Source: G963666945 sp963666945 (lineage in GTDB: Bacteria > Bacteroidota > Bacteroidia > Bacteroidales > Marinifilaceae). Taken from it: DNA of 64,000 nucleotides. Shown in pieces: positions 36,191 through 45,732 of the stretch. The translations under genes were made by a program, and so were the position numbers. The stretch covers positions 44,381 through 108,380 of the forward strand of contig CAXXRT010000044.1 of NCBI GenBank assembly GCA_963666945.2, in the 5' to 3' direction. Numbering within the stretch: position 1 is the stretch's first letter; the number at the start of each line of letters is the position of its first letter. The notes below the pieces were generated by a model. The model was not told where the DNA came from. It saw nothing but the letters and a program-made list of their open reading frames with translations, and ran no database searches.

Positions 36191-37561
36191 ATGGAATCTA
36201 TTAACAATTACATTGAAGAAAACAAAGAACGTTTTCTTGACGAATTATTCGGTCTGATAAGAATACCTTCTATAAGCTCTCAATCAGAGCACAAACAAGA
36301 TATGTACAAAGCTGCTGAGTACTGGAAAAATCTATTACTTGAGGCAGGGGCTGATAAGGCAGAAGTTTTTGATACTGTTGGTCACCCGGTAACATACGGT
36401 GAGAAAATTATCGATCCTTCTTTACCTACTGTCCTTGTTTACGGTCATATGGACGTTATGCCAGTCGACCCTATCGATCTATGGAATACAGATCCTTTTG
36501 AGCCAGTAATAAAAGACGGGAAAATCTGGGCTCGTGGTGCTGACGATGATAAAGGTCAGGCTTTCATGCATGCAAAAGCTTTTGAATACATGGTAAGAAA
36601 TAACATACTTCCATGTAACGTTAAATTCATGCTTGAAGGTGAAGAAGAAATAGGTTCTCCTTCTCTTCCTAAATTCTGTGAAGAACACAAAGAAATGCTT
36701 AAAGCTGACGTTATACTTGTTTCCGATACAGGAATGATTGCGCCTGATGTACCTTCTATCACTACAGGACTAAGAGGACTTGCTTACTGGCAGGTTGAGG
36801 CTACAGGACCAAACAGAGACCTTCACTCAGGACTTTTCGGTGGTGCTGTTGCTAACCCTATAAACGTTCTTTCCGATATGATTTCTAAGATGGTAGATGA
36901 AAACGGTCATATCACTGTACCGGGATTCTACGATGATGTGTTAGAAGTATCTGCAGAAGAAAGAGCTAAGATGGCAGAGGCTCCATTCTCTGAAGAAGAA
37001 TACAAAAAAGCTATTAATGTTAAAGAACTTGCAGGGGAAGCAGGATTCACTACTAACGAAAGAACAGGTATCCGTCCATCATTCGACATATGCGGTATAT
37101 GGGGTGGATATACAGGAGAAGGTGCAAAAACAGTACTTCCTTCAAAGGCTTACGCTAAAATCTCTTGTCGTTTGGTTCCTAACCAACAGCACGAGCAAAT
37201 TGCTGAGCTTTTCAAGAAATACTTCGAGAGCATTGCTCCTGACTGTGTAAATGTTGAGGTAACATCTCTTCACGGTGGACCAGCATATGTTTGTCCTATC
37301 GATCTTCCTGCTTACAAAGCTGCTGAAAAAGCTTATACAGAAGTTTATGGTAAAAACCCGGTTCCTGTACGTTCAGGAGGTAGTATCCCTATCATTGCTA
37401 CATTCGAAGAAGTTCTTGGAATTAAATCTGTATTAATGGGATTCGGTCTTGAGTCTGATGCAATTCACTCTCCTAACGAAAACTTCCCATTAGAGCAATT
37501 CTTTAATGGTATCAGAACAATTCCTCAGTTCTATAAATATTTTGCTGAGATCTCTAAATAA
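36191..37561 (+). CDS. M20-family dipeptidase/peptidase
   Basis: 456-residue di-zinc peptidase that cleaves dipeptides or short peptides in the cytoplasm. Metal and catalytic residues are intact: His in VYGHMDVMP, Asp in GADDDKGQ, Glu pair in EGEEEIGS, Asp in SDTG and the late His in DAIHSPNENFP. The dimerisation (lid) domain lies about 190-350, with the RDLHSG motif. Codon use is richer in GC-ending and high-usage codons than its neighbours, consistent with strong expression. No signal peptide. Monocistronic, with an intrinsic terminator 18 bases after the stop. Confidence 0.93.
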   Translation: MESINNYIEENKERFLDELFGLIRIPSISSQSEHKQDMYKAAEYWKNLLLEAGADKAEVFDTVGHPVTYGEKIIDPSLPTVLVYGHMDVMPVDPIDLWNTDPFEPVIKDGKIWARGADDDKGQAFMHAKAFEYMVRNNILPCNVKFMLEGEEEIGSPSLPKFCEEHKEMLKADVILVSDTGMIAPDVPSITTGLRGLAYWQVEATGPNRDLHSGLFGGAVANPINVLSDMISKMVDENGHITVPGFYDDVLEVSAEERAKMAEAPFSEEEYKKAINVKELAGEAGFTTNERTGIRPSFDICGIWGGYTGEGAKTVLPSKAYAKISCRLVPNQQHEQIAELFKKYFESIAPDCVNVEVTSLHGGPAYVCPIDLPAYKAAEKAYTEVYGKNPVPVRSGGSIPIIATFEEVLGIKSVLMGFGLESDAIHSPNENFPLEQFFNGIRTIPQFYKYFAEISK

Positions 37562-37579
37562 TTAACAAATACCAACAAC

Positions 37580-37617
37580 AAAAAAGAGCTTGGAAATTAC
37601 CTCCAAGCTCTTTTTTT
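37580..37617. terminator. Strong bidirectional terminator between dipeptidase and glnS genes
   Basis: Perfect 15-bp stem AAAAAAGAGCTTGGA / TCCAAGCTCTTTTTT with a 7-base loop. A-runs and T-runs on both sides let it terminate the dipeptidase gene on plus and glnS on minus. Confidence 0.92.
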
Positions 37618-37637
37618 ATCTTTTATAACTATATCTC

Positions 37638-39347
37638 TTATTTCTTTTGACTCTTAGTCCAACTATCTTTTAATGTCACCGTGCGGTTGAAAACAAGTTT
37701 ATCTTCTGTTGTATCAGGATCAACACAGAAATATCCTATTCTCTGGAACTGAAACTGATCGCCTACCTTCGCATCTGAAAGACTTGGTTCAACTTTAGCT
37801 GTCACTACCTGCAACGAATCAGGATTTAAAAAGTCCTTAAAGTCCTTATCTTTATGACCGGCAGGATCTTCATCCATAAACAACCTGTCGTACATTCTTA
37901 CTTCCGCATCAAGGGCATGCTTAGCCGAAACCCAGTGAAGAGTCCCCTTTACCTTACGATTACTGGCCTCACTTCCACTTCCGCTTCGTGTATCTGCATC
38001 GTAAGTACAGTGGATAAGCGTTATTTCCCCTTTCGCATCTTTTTCAACTCCTACACACTTAATAATATATGCTCCTTTGAATCTTACCTCACGATCTATA
38101 CTCATACGGAAAAATTTCTTCGGAGCATCTTCCATAAAGTCGTCTCTTTCAATATAAAGTTCTTTCGAAAATGGAACCTTACGAGTACCTGCATCAGAAT
38201 CTTCCTGATTATTCTCAATTTCCATATACTCAACCTGATCATCCGGATAATTGTCAATGATTACCTTTACGGGATCAACAACTCCAAATACACGTGGTGC
38301 CTTTTTATTTAATTCTTCACGTACACAAAATTCAAGAAGAGAAACATCTATCACATTATCACGTTTGGCTACTCCGATCTTTTCTGCAAACATATGAATA
38401 GATTCCGGAGTATATCCCCTTCTTCGCAACCCGGATATTGTTGGCATACGAGGATCATCCCATCCATTTACATAATTATTCTTAACAAGTTCAAGTAACT
38501 TACGTTTACTCATTACTGTATAACTCAAATTCAAACGGGCAAACTCTATCTGGCGTGGTCTGTATTCCGTATCTGTCAATTGCTCAACAAACCAATTATA
38601 CAATGGTCTGTGAACTTCAAATTCAAGGGTACAAACAGAGTGTGTAATACCTTCAAGATAATCCGATTCCCCATGCGCGTAATCATACATGGGATAAATA
38701 CACCACTTATTTCCGGTACGATGGTGATCCTGATGCAATATCCTGTACATTAAAGGATCTCTCATATGCATATTTGGAGAAGACATATCTATTTTAGCTC
38801 GTAATACTTTCTCTCCATTACCGAATTCACCATTTTTCATCCTTTCAAAAAGATCAAGATTCTCTTCCACAGAACGATTTCTGTATGGACTCTCTATGCC
38901 CGGCTCTGTGGGTGTTTTTTTCTGTTCACTGATGACCTCTGCCGGCTGGTCATCAACATAAGCCTTCCCATCCTTAATCAGCTTCACTGCCCATTCATAC
39001 AACTGATCAAAATAATCAGATGTATATCTGGGCTCACCTTCCCACTGGAAACCCAACCAACGGACATCTTCCATTATTGATTCTACATATTCCGTATCCT
39101 CCTTAACTGGATTTGTATCGTCGAATCTAAGGTTGCACTTACCGCTATATTGCCGGGCAAGACCAAAATTAAGACATATTGACTTGGCATGACCTATATG
39201 CAGATATCCATTAGGTTCAGGCGGGAACCTTGTATGCACTCTGCTATCATTTTTACCATTTTTTAAATCTTCTTCAATGATTTGCTGAATAAAATTTAGC
39301 GACTTCGCCGCATTTTCAGCTTCCGGCATAACATTTTTATTATCCAT
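37638..39347 (-). CDS. glnS: Glutamine--tRNA ligase
   Basis: Charges tRNA-Gln with glutamine. The 569-residue class I synthetase has PEPNGYLHIGHAKSI with HIGH at residues 50-53 and the KMSKS equivalent VMSKRKLL, plus the tRNA-Gln contact region and a C-terminal two-beta-barrel anticodon-binding domain (about 340-560). Length matches bacterial GlnRS. The start ATG is supported by an N-terminal helix LNFIQQIIEEDL. A direct GlnRS means Gln-tRNA need not be made only by transamidation. The only tRNA gene in this window, at 47992-48065, is its substrate tRNA-Gln(TTG), 8.6 kb away. Confidence 0.97.
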   Translation of the reverse strand: MDNKNVMPEAENAAKSLNFIQQIIEEDLKNGKNDSRVHTRFPPEPNGYLHIGHAKSICLNFGLARQYSGKCNLRFDDTNPVKEDTEYVESIMEDVRWLGFQWEGEPRYTSDYFDQLYEWAVKLIKDGKAYVDDQPAEVISEQKKTPTEPGIESPYRNRSVEENLDLFERMKNGEFGNGEKVLRAKIDMSSPNMHMRDPLMYRILHQDHHRTGNKWCIYPMYDYAHGESDYLEGITHSVCTLEFEVHRPLYNWFVEQLTDTEYRPRQIEFARLNLSYTVMSKRKLLELVKNNYVNGWDDPRMPTISGLRRRGYTPESIHMFAEKIGVAKRDNVIDVSLLEFCVREELNKKAPRVFGVVDPVKVIIDNYPDDQVEYMEIENNQEDSDAGTRKVPFSKELYIERDDFMEDAPKKFFRMSIDREVRFKGAYIIKCVGVEKDAKGEITLIHCTYDADTRSGSGSEASNRKVKGTLHWVSAKHALDAEVRMYDRLFMDEDPAGHKDKDFKDFLNPDSLQVVTAKVEPSLSDAKVGDQFQFQRIGYFCVDPDTTEDKLVFNRTVTLKDSWTKSQKK

Positions 39348-39426
39348 AAACTCTTCAATTGTCTTCTATTAAGCTTACAAAGGTAAAAATAATCACATAA
39401 TGGGAAAAGCAAATTCTTAATTACAT

Positions 39427-40428
39427 TTAAAAATAATATTTTATACCTATTGCACCAATAATATCATCATCTATAGAAGAATTAACAACAGAACCGGAAT
39501 ATAGCATCTGCATATACAATGAAAACTCGTTTGTCAACCTGATTTCCGGAGCAAATCCTATTTGAAAAACAAATGCATCATTGCTACTTACCGGACCATC
39601 AGGTCTTATATTGGCATAACCAAGCTTAACCAATCCACTCAATATAATATTAGCTCTGTCGTACATATCAAATTTAATTCCTCCAAGAATATTTATTTTC
39701 CTGTCTGCTTCCCAAAATAACTGAACCTCCATCAATGCATGTAATTTCTCAGCAAAATTAAATTCACCCCCTATAATGCCACCAAACATTATTCTCGCAG
39801 GGTCCACTCCTGTCACCATTCCACTTAGAATACCGTAAACAGACATATTTTGAGAAATATCAAAACCTAAAGAATCATTCATCACCAATGGTTTCCATAC
39901 TGGCTCAAACGTAAGAGCACTTTCTTTTTGTTTTGTCTCCAAATCCGATATCTTCTTCTCTATTCCTACATTTAACGTTTTTATTTCCTGTATATTACTA
40001 TCTAAAACATAAAATTTTTCCTCCAATTCCTTATGCTTCAACTTTACATCTTCAATTTTTGTTGAATCCAAAATAGTAATTGTCTTTCCCTGAAACTCTC
40101 CTTTTAGCTCTTTACGTGCTGTCTTTTTATAATCATAAATTTTTAACAACCATGAGTCACGTGGAATTCTGTATTCCTTCTTGTATTTTTCCCTAACAGA
40201 AACAGCATTATCGCGAGTATCATACACGCCAATACATATTCTATAGTTAGGTCCTCCCTTTTGAATAAGAACTTCAGTATCAGCAAATCCTATATCAAGA
40301 TAAGAAGATCGCAACATAAAGGCTTTATTGATATTAATTGTACTTGCTACAATAACTCCATATTTTTCCTGGGCATAAGTTATACCAAATAACAAAATTC
40401 CTAAAAAAAGTAAAAATATTCGTTTCAT
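39427..40428 (-). CDS. SPOR-like/coiled-coil/outer-membrane barrel protein
   Basis: 333 residues with a signal peptide (MKRIFLLFLGILLFGITYAQ). Residues about 22-100 resemble a SPOR domain (YGVIVASTININKAFMLR ... NYRICIGVYDTRDNAVSVREKYKK), which in other proteins binds denuded peptidoglycan. Residues about 105-165 form a charged coiled coil (VKLKHKELEEKFYVLDSN). The rest looks like an eight-strand barrel ending IGIKYYF with terminal Phe. It may tether the outer membrane to peptidoglycan. The three-part architecture is read from sequence; I cannot name the family. Confidence 0.65.
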   Translation of the reverse strand: MKRIFLLFLGILLFGITYAQEKYGVIVASTININKAFMLRSSYLDIGFADTEVLIQKGGPNYRICIGVYDTRDNAVSVREKYKKEYRIPRDSWLLKIYDYKKTARKELKGEFQGKTITILDSTKIEDVKLKHKELEEKFYVLDSNIQEIKTLNVGIEKKISDLETKQKESALTFEPVWKPLVMNDSLGFDISQNMSVYGILSGMVTGVDPARIMFGGIIGGEFNFAEKLHALMEVQLFWEADRKINILGGIKFDMYDRANIILSGLVKLGYANIRPDGPVSSNDAFVFQIGFAPEIRLTNEFSLYMQMLYSGSVVNSSIDDDIIGAIGIKYYF

Positions 40429-40643
40429 AATATCCGGATTAAGTTAATTTTCATATTTAAAATAACATAACAATAAGAATAACGTTATTTAATCTAATAT
40501 TGTTTCATATTTATTATTAATTTACAGTAACCATATTATATTTTTATAAATTTCTATGCTTTTTAAACTTAAAAGCAGCAAGATATTATCAAAACATACA
40601 AAAAAATCATCATAGGCAATTTTCACAACTGCACTTCTTTACG

Positions 40644-40651
40644 TATATTTG
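40644..40651 (+). promoter_or_regulatory. -7 box abutting the Porin_10 gene (possible leaderless mRNA)
   Basis: TATATTTG is a perfect TAnnTTTG box ending 6 bases before the ATG at 40658, the same spacing as at the dus gene. The -33 region is a weak TTTC at 40621-40624 with a 19-base spacer. Confidence 0.5.
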
Positions 40652-40657
40652 CAGCCT

Positions 40658-42607
40658 ATGAAAAAAATACTATTCATATTATTATCTATCATTTGTGTTA
40701 ATCTGTTGAATGCACAGGTTCAGGTTGGAGAAAACGGATTTGGTTTTAAAGATCCAAATAAGATGGAACGACCCACTGATATGGACACAAAAACAGATTC
40801 TACCAGACTTTCTATAAAACCGGTTATAAAAAAATGGTTTTACAGCAACGATGGTGTATATAAAATATTAATCCCAAGAGATACGTCTATAGATCAAAAC
40901 CACAATTTTAACCCAATATTTCAAAAGTCAATATCGAACACATATCTTGGGAATCTTTGCTCTCCCTATATAGAAAACATCTTTATAAAAAGAGATACAA
41001 AAACCGACTACCTGTTTATAAAAGCTCTCGACGCTTATATGTTCAGGCACGACAATCAGGCTAATTTCAACACAACAACCCCTTATACCGATATAACATT
41101 TAAAACAGGTGGTAAAAAAAGACAGGGTGAAACACTGCTGAGAGTGCATCACACACAAAACATTTCCCCCTTCTGGAATGTTGGGTTAAAATTTAATCTA
41201 ACACAGGGAGACGGACAATATACTCATCAAAAAAGTAAAATCTACGACTTCTCAGTCTTCTCTACATACGAAAAAGAAAGATTTGCCGGTTATTGGTTTA
41301 TAAACCAAAATGTCGGAAAAATTGAAGAAAACGGAGGTATAACTGAAGCAACATTCATCAGAGACACTTCAATAGATGCCCGGAATATTCCTGTTAATTT
41401 AATCTATCCTGAAACAAAGTTTTACAACTTCAACCTATATTCCTGCAACCAATATAACCTCGGTAAAAAGAAAGAAATAATAAAGGGGAAAGACACAGTG
41501 GCTTTCTTCCCAATAAAAATAGTATATACACTTAAGGCTGAAGAAAACGAAAGAAAATTCAGCGAAGAAACTATAACAGAGGGCTTCTTTGAAAATAATT
41601 TCAACGAAGAATTCACGAAAGACAAATCGTTCTATTCCTTTTTTGATAACGATTTTAAATTCGTCTGGAATAAAAACCCGGAGTCAATTCGTCCCGGCCT
41701 TTTTGTAGGAATATCAAATAAAGCACAGAAATACGGCTATCAGACAGAAAATATCAACGATAGATTATCATTCAAAAAATTTAATACCCAATATATTTCA
41801 TCAGGTATGTTTCATCAGGACAGCGCAAAATTTAATTACGACATAAAACTAAAGTATGCTATATCTGGTGAATATCAGGGAGACATAGAGGCTAATGGCA
41901 TTATAAAGTGGAATCTCTCAAGAAATAATACCATAGTATTCTCGGCCTCGTATAAAGACAAAGCACCCGATTTCTTCTTTAACCAATTTTATTCCAACCA
42001 TTACAAATGGACAAACAATTTCAACTCTGAAATCAATATTCAATCCGGAATTAAATTAATAAACAATAAAAGAAATCTTGAAATCGGATTAATCGCAAAT
42101 AAAATTAAGAACTACATATATTTTAATACTCAATCACTACCTAACCAAAGCAGTAAGGATATTGATGTGTTCACTGCTTATATTAATAAAGACTTCACAC
42201 TTGGTAAATTACATTTTAACCAAACTGTTTATTACCAAAAATCCAGATATAATACTATATTAACACTTCCTGAGATTAGCGTATACAGCAACAACTACTT
42301 TAAAGACTGGTTCTTCGACAATGCGCTTCAATTCCTCGCTGGTGTTGATATATATTACAACTCTGACTTCTTTGCACCCAGATATAATCCGGCAACCACT
42401 ACCTTCTACAATCAAAGAGAAGAAAAGTTCGGTGATTTTCCAAAAGTTGACCTGTTCATAAATTTTAGAATAAAAAGAGCACTTTTATTCTTCAAATACG
42501 AACATATTAACTTTCATTTCGGCAGCAAAGACTACTTTACAACATCGTATTATCCTATCAACCCCGCAATGTTCAAATATGGGGTAAGGTGGTATTTCTA
42601 TGATTAA
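40658..42607 (+). CDS. Putative porin (Porin_10-like outer-membrane barrel)
   Basis: 649-residue outer-membrane barrel with signal peptide MKKILFILLSIICVNLLNAQ. The end of the protein, PINPAMFKYGVRWYFYD, and the segment TYLGNLCSPYIENIFIKR match the Bacteroidota putative porin family (PF14121). I chose the ATG at 40658 because the TTG at 40649 lies inside the -7 promoter box TATATTTG (40644-40651). The substrate is unknown; members are usually single-copy, general and conserved near cell-envelope genes. The lytic transglycosylase gene follows 43 bases later behind its own promoter box. Confidence 0.85.
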   Translation: MKKILFILLSIICVNLLNAQVQVGENGFGFKDPNKMERPTDMDTKTDSTRLSIKPVIKKWFYSNDGVYKILIPRDTSIDQNHNFNPIFQKSISNTYLGNLCSPYIENIFIKRDTKTDYLFIKALDAYMFRHDNQANFNTTTPYTDITFKTGGKKRQGETLLRVHHTQNISPFWNVGLKFNLTQGDGQYTHQKSKIYDFSVFSTYEKERFAGYWFINQNVGKIEENGGITEATFIRDTSIDARNIPVNLIYPETKFYNFNLYSCNQYNLGKKKEIIKGKDTVAFFPIKIVYTLKAEENERKFSEETITEGFFENNFNEEFTKDKSFYSFFDNDFKFVWNKNPESIRPGLFVGISNKAQKYGYQTENINDRLSFKKFNTQYISSGMFHQDSAKFNYDIKLKYAISGEYQGDIEANGIIKWNLSRNNTIVFSASYKDKAPDFFFNQFYSNHYKWTNNFNSEINIQSGIKLINNKRNLEIGLIANKIKNYIYFNTQSLPNQSSKDIDVFTAYINKDFTLGKLHFNQTVYYQKSRYNTILTLPEISVYSNNYFKDWFFDNALQFLAGVDIYYNSDFFAPRYNPATTTFYNQREEKFGDFPKVDLFINFRIKRALLFFKYEHINFHFGSKDYFTTSYYPINPAMFKYGVRWYFYD

Positions 42608-42640
42608 TTGTCTCTTATAAACATTTTATTCATATCTTTG
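42607..42640 (+). promoter_or_regulatory. Promoter of the lytic transglycosylase gene
   Basis: ATTG (42607-42610), 22 bases, TATCTTTG (42633-42640), matching TAnnTTTG, with 10 bases before the ATG at 42651, so the leader is very short. Confidence 0.5.
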
Positions 42641-42650
42641 ATAAGATAGT

Positions 42651-44051
42651 ATGGGAAATTTCATATCTAAAATAATACTCTTATGCTTTCTTTTTTACCT
42701 GTTTTCCTGCTCTGAAACAAACAGTGAAAAAAGAATAATCGACTATCCCAAGGCTAGTTGCATAGACAATATTACCATTTCAAACAAACTAAAGGTAATT
42801 ATGGACTACAACTCCATAAATTACTTTATTTACAAAGGGAAACCTATGGGTTTCCAATACGAATTAGTTAAACGATTTGCTGACCATCTTGGGGTAAGGC
42901 TTGAAGTAACTGTATCTAACAACCTTAAAGAATCATTTAATTTACTGAACAGCAACAATCACCATATTTTAGCAACAAACCTCACTAATACACCACAAAA
43001 AAACAATAAATTTATTCTCACTTATCCCATTGATGAAGCAAAACAAGTAATCGTTCAGCGCAAAAGCAACGATTCCTCATACTATCTTTCAAATATTAAG
43101 GAAATCAACAACAAGACTATATTTATTAAAGGGGATTCCGGATATCTGGAAACACTGAAAATAATTGAAAAAAATCACAACATAAATATCGATGCTATTC
43201 CTTACCATAAATTCAATACAGAAGATCTTATCCGACTGGTAGCGCTGGGAAAAATCAACTATACTGTGTCCGACTACAATATTGCATACATAAACTCAAA
43301 ATACTACGAAAACCTTGATATTTCTTTGGAAATATGCGGACCACAAAAGTTGTCATGGGCATTAAACAAAGAAAACGCTGACCTTGCCCACGAAATTAAC
43401 AAATGGCTTAAACAATTCAAAAAAACAGCCACTTACAGAATCATTCACAATAAGTATTTTAAAAGCAAAAGAGCCGTAAAAATATTCCATAGCTCATATT
43501 ACTACCTTAATTCTGGCAAAGTATCAAACTTCGATACCATTATTAAGCAAAAAAGCAAAAATATTAACTGGGACTGGAAACTACTGGCCTCACTTATTTA
43601 TCAGGAATCTAAATTCGACCCGGAGGCAGAAGCATGGACTGGTGCCTACGGATTAATGCAAATAATGCCTGAAACGGCTGAAACGTTCCGTATTGAAAAC
43701 TATAAAGATCCCAACAACAACATTGAAGCGGGCACCCGATATATTAAATATCTAAACACTACATTAAAAAAACACCTTAACGACACTACCGATCTGGTGA
43801 AATTTGTTCTTGCAGCATACAACGTGGGTGCAGGTCATGTGTTGGATGCCAGAAGACTGGCTGTCAAATACGGAAAAAACCCGGATAAGTGGGACAATAA
43901 TACGGATTTCTTCCTGTTAAACAAATCAAGTCCAACATACTACAGGGACACCCTCTCAAGAAATGGCTATTGCAGGGGAACGGAACCTTACAACTTTGTT
44001 TATGAAATAATAAACAGATATAATCATTATAATAATATAATAAGAGAATAG
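42651..44051 (+). CDS. mltF: MltF-like membrane-bound lytic murein transglycosylase
   Basis: Lipoprotein of 466 residues (signal ...FLFYLFSCSE, lipobox LFSC) with two domains as in MltF: a periplasmic solute-binding-protein-3-like domain (about 40-270, FIYKGKPMGFQYELVKRFADHLG) and a C-terminal SLT lysozyme-like domain with catalytic Glu in LIYQESKFDPEAEAWTGAYGLMQIMP and AAYNVGAGHV. It cleaves peptidoglycan non-hydrolytically at the inner face of the outer membrane; the N-domain may sense muropeptides. Transcribed from a TAnnTTTG box just upstream. Confidence 0.88.
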   Translation: MGNFISKIILLCFLFYLFSCSETNSEKRIIDYPKASCIDNITISNKLKVIMDYNSINYFIYKGKPMGFQYELVKRFADHLGVRLEVTVSNNLKESFNLLNSNNHHILATNLTNTPQKNNKFILTYPIDEAKQVIVQRKSNDSSYYLSNIKEINNKTIFIKGDSGYLETLKIIEKNHNINIDAIPYHKFNTEDLIRLVALGKINYTVSDYNIAYINSKYYENLDISLEICGPQKLSWALNKENADLAHEINKWLKQFKKTATYRIIHNKYFKSKRAVKIFHSSYYYLNSGKVSNFDTIIKQKSKNINWDWKLLASLIYQESKFDPEAEAWTGAYGLMQIMPETAETFRIENYKDPNNNIEAGTRYIKYLNTTLKKHLNDTTDLVKFVLAAYNVGAGHVLDARRLAVKYGKNPDKWDNNTDFFLLNKSSPTYYRDTLSRNGYCRGTEPYNFVYEIINRYNHYNNIIRE

Positions 44052-44111
44052 TCTCTTTATTTTATTAACTAAAAAAAATAAAAATTCCCTCAATTCTTCT
44101 AATGTTTTTCG

Positions 44112-44119
44112 TATATTCG
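44112..44119 (+). promoter_or_regulatory. Candidate -7 box of the 248-residue protein gene
   Basis: TATATTCG, one mismatch to TAnnTTTG, 40 bases before the ATG at 44160. Confidence 0.35.
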
Positions 44120-44159
44120 CAGAAATAACCAGCAATACATAATATACAGAAAGTAACCT

Positions 44160-44906
44160 ATGCCTTATAGAAGACTACCTAATACAGACAAAGCTAGATT
44201 AAGGGCATTATATGCAGCCTGTGAGCAAGGTAAAAATAATGAAGTTAATGATCTGGCATTTAACTTCTCTACAAAATTAAAGATAGAAAGTTTTCTGCCT
44301 AAATTTGAACTCGCTGTGAAAAATCAAAGAGCTGCAAAGACGCAACAAATCATAAACAGCAAAAAATACTCTTGTCTTGTTAAAAAGGCAAGACTTTATG
44401 TTTCGCATTTTATTCAGGTATACAATTTCTGTATATTAAGGGGAGAAATAAAAAAGGACACCAGAGAACTATATGGACTGGATATTAATTGCAAGGCTGT
44501 ACCCCCTCTAATCAGTGAGGCCGACCTTATTGAATGGGGCAAAAAGATTATAGACGGTGAACAGGAAAGAATAAGAAATGGTGGAACTGCTATATATTCC
44601 CCTTCTATTGCTCTTGTGAGAGTTAACTACGACAAATTCAGACAGGCCTACTATTCGCAGAAACAACTGCAAACAAATACATCACGTCTCAATGAAGATG
44701 TAGCAAGCATGAGGCAAGAAGCGGATAAAATAATAGTGGAATTATGGAACCAGATTGAGGCCTTCTTTTCAAAAATATCAAACGAAAAAGAAAAAAGGGA
44801 AGCTTGCGAAAACTATGGAGTGAAATATGTGTTCAGAAAAGGTGAACTGGAAAGAATAAAAAGAAGAGAAGAAGCTGAGAAAATAACAATGCGATTTGAG
44901 TTCTAA
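44160..44906 (+). CDS. Conserved hypothetical protein, helical and charged
   Basis: 248 residues without signal peptide or membrane segments; predicted mostly alpha-helical with many Lys, Glu and Arg residues, so cytoplasmic. The N-terminus (MPYRRLPNTDKARLRAL) and the central KARLYVSHFIQVYNFCILRGEI stretch may be family landmarks, but I do not recognise a named domain. A C-terminal coiled-coil-like segment (about 175-248) ends in a charged RRREEAEKITMRFEF-like tail. No operon partner: the next gene is convergent, ending 9 bases after its stop. Confidence 0.7.
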   Translation: MPYRRLPNTDKARLRALYAACEQGKNNEVNDLAFNFSTKLKIESFLPKFELAVKNQRAAKTQQIINSKKYSCLVKKARLYVSHFIQVYNFCILRGEIKKDTRELYGLDINCKAVPPLISEADLIEWGKKIIDGEQERIRNGGTAIYSPSIALVRVNYDKFRQAYYSQKQLQTNTSRLNEDVASMRQEADKIIVELWNQIEAFFSKISNEKEKREACENYGVKYVFRKGELERIKRREEAEKITMRFEF

Positions 44907-44915
44907 AAACCAATA

Positions 44916-45716
44916 TTACTCAACATTTATAAATCTTGTCTTATCCTTACCATGTTCCAGTATATAAGTTTTATAAACTGTATTAACTATATTTTTACGC
45001 TTTTTAATCACTATCTCAACACTCAGCTCCGTACCATCGGGTGAATCATCATTTAACAGATAGCATTTAACATTATTATATCTTATAGTCTTCCCGCTGC
45101 CGTTATTTACAGAAACAACCACAGTGTGACCCCATTTGTTATTTTCAACAACAACAGCCAAACGTCCATTAACTGGCTTCATATTAAAATGCACATCATT
45201 ATTTTGATTGGGAAATATCTCCTGCTCAACGGTATCTCTATAAACACTATAAGGAGGATAGCTTTCTCTCAAAGAACTACTATACCTATCAGCCTTATCG
45301 TCATCTGACGATGCAAACCACTCTCTCGATACTGCTTTCCAACCTTTGTAAGTTGTACCTCCATAACTTTCAGCCGTAAATCTATTCAAGCCCTCAGTAA
45401 CATTTGAGAACTTTGCATTTCCATAAGGCCAATACCATGATTCTTCCAGTTGAAAATCTTCCTGAATAATATCTATACCCATATAATCCAGATTCTCAAT
45501 CTTTATAGTATATCCTTCAACGCCATCGGGAGCATCTCCCCTGTCAACACTGGTTGCCTTCAGACCCGATAATTTTTTACTATCTCCATCCAGCAAACCC
45601 GTTATTGTTACCTCACAAACAGATTTATCCGAGTCAATTCTTTCATGCGAACACGAAAAAAGACTACATAAAAGTATAGCAACAGACAGTATTTTTATAT
45701 TAAATTCCCTCTTCAT
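44916..45716 (-). CDS. Paralogous lipoprotein B of a tandem pair
   Basis: Predicted lipoprotein of 266 residues (MKREFNIKILSVAILLCSLFSC, lipobox LFSC). I use the ATG at 45716 instead of the TTG at 45719. It shares a pattern with its upstream neighbour: RGDAP near residue 60, a PYG motif, and (K/E)RAxxYxxxL followed by a RxAVVxEN segment. It therefore arose by duplication. Two Ig-like beta domains are likely; no catalytic motif is visible. Cotranscribed with the gene at 45733-46632 (16-base gap). Function unknown; surface adhesion or fimbria-like roles are possibilities only. Confidence 0.7.
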   Translation of the reverse strand: MKREFNIKILSVAILLCSLFSCSHERIDSDKSVCEVTITGLLDGDSKKLSGLKATSVDRGDAPDGVEGYTIKIENLDYMGIDIIQEDFQLEESWYWPYGNAKFSNVTEGLNRFTAESYGGTTYKGWKAVSREWFASSDDDKADRYSSSLRESYPPYSVYRDTVEQEIFPNQNNDVHFNMKPVNGRLAVVVENNKWGHTVVVSVNNGSGKTIRYNNVKCYLLNDDSPDGTELSVEIVIKKRKNIVNTVYKTYILEHGKDKTRFINVE

Positions 45717-45732
45717 CAATATACTCTTTATT

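Noticed and set aside
37854..38312. 152-residue ORF antisense to glnS
   Set aside because: Lies entirely within the well-supported glnS gene and has no recognisable features.
40649..40657. TTG start for the Porin_10 gene
   Set aside because: The TTG is the end of the TATATTTG promoter box; the ATG at 40658 gives a normal signal peptide.
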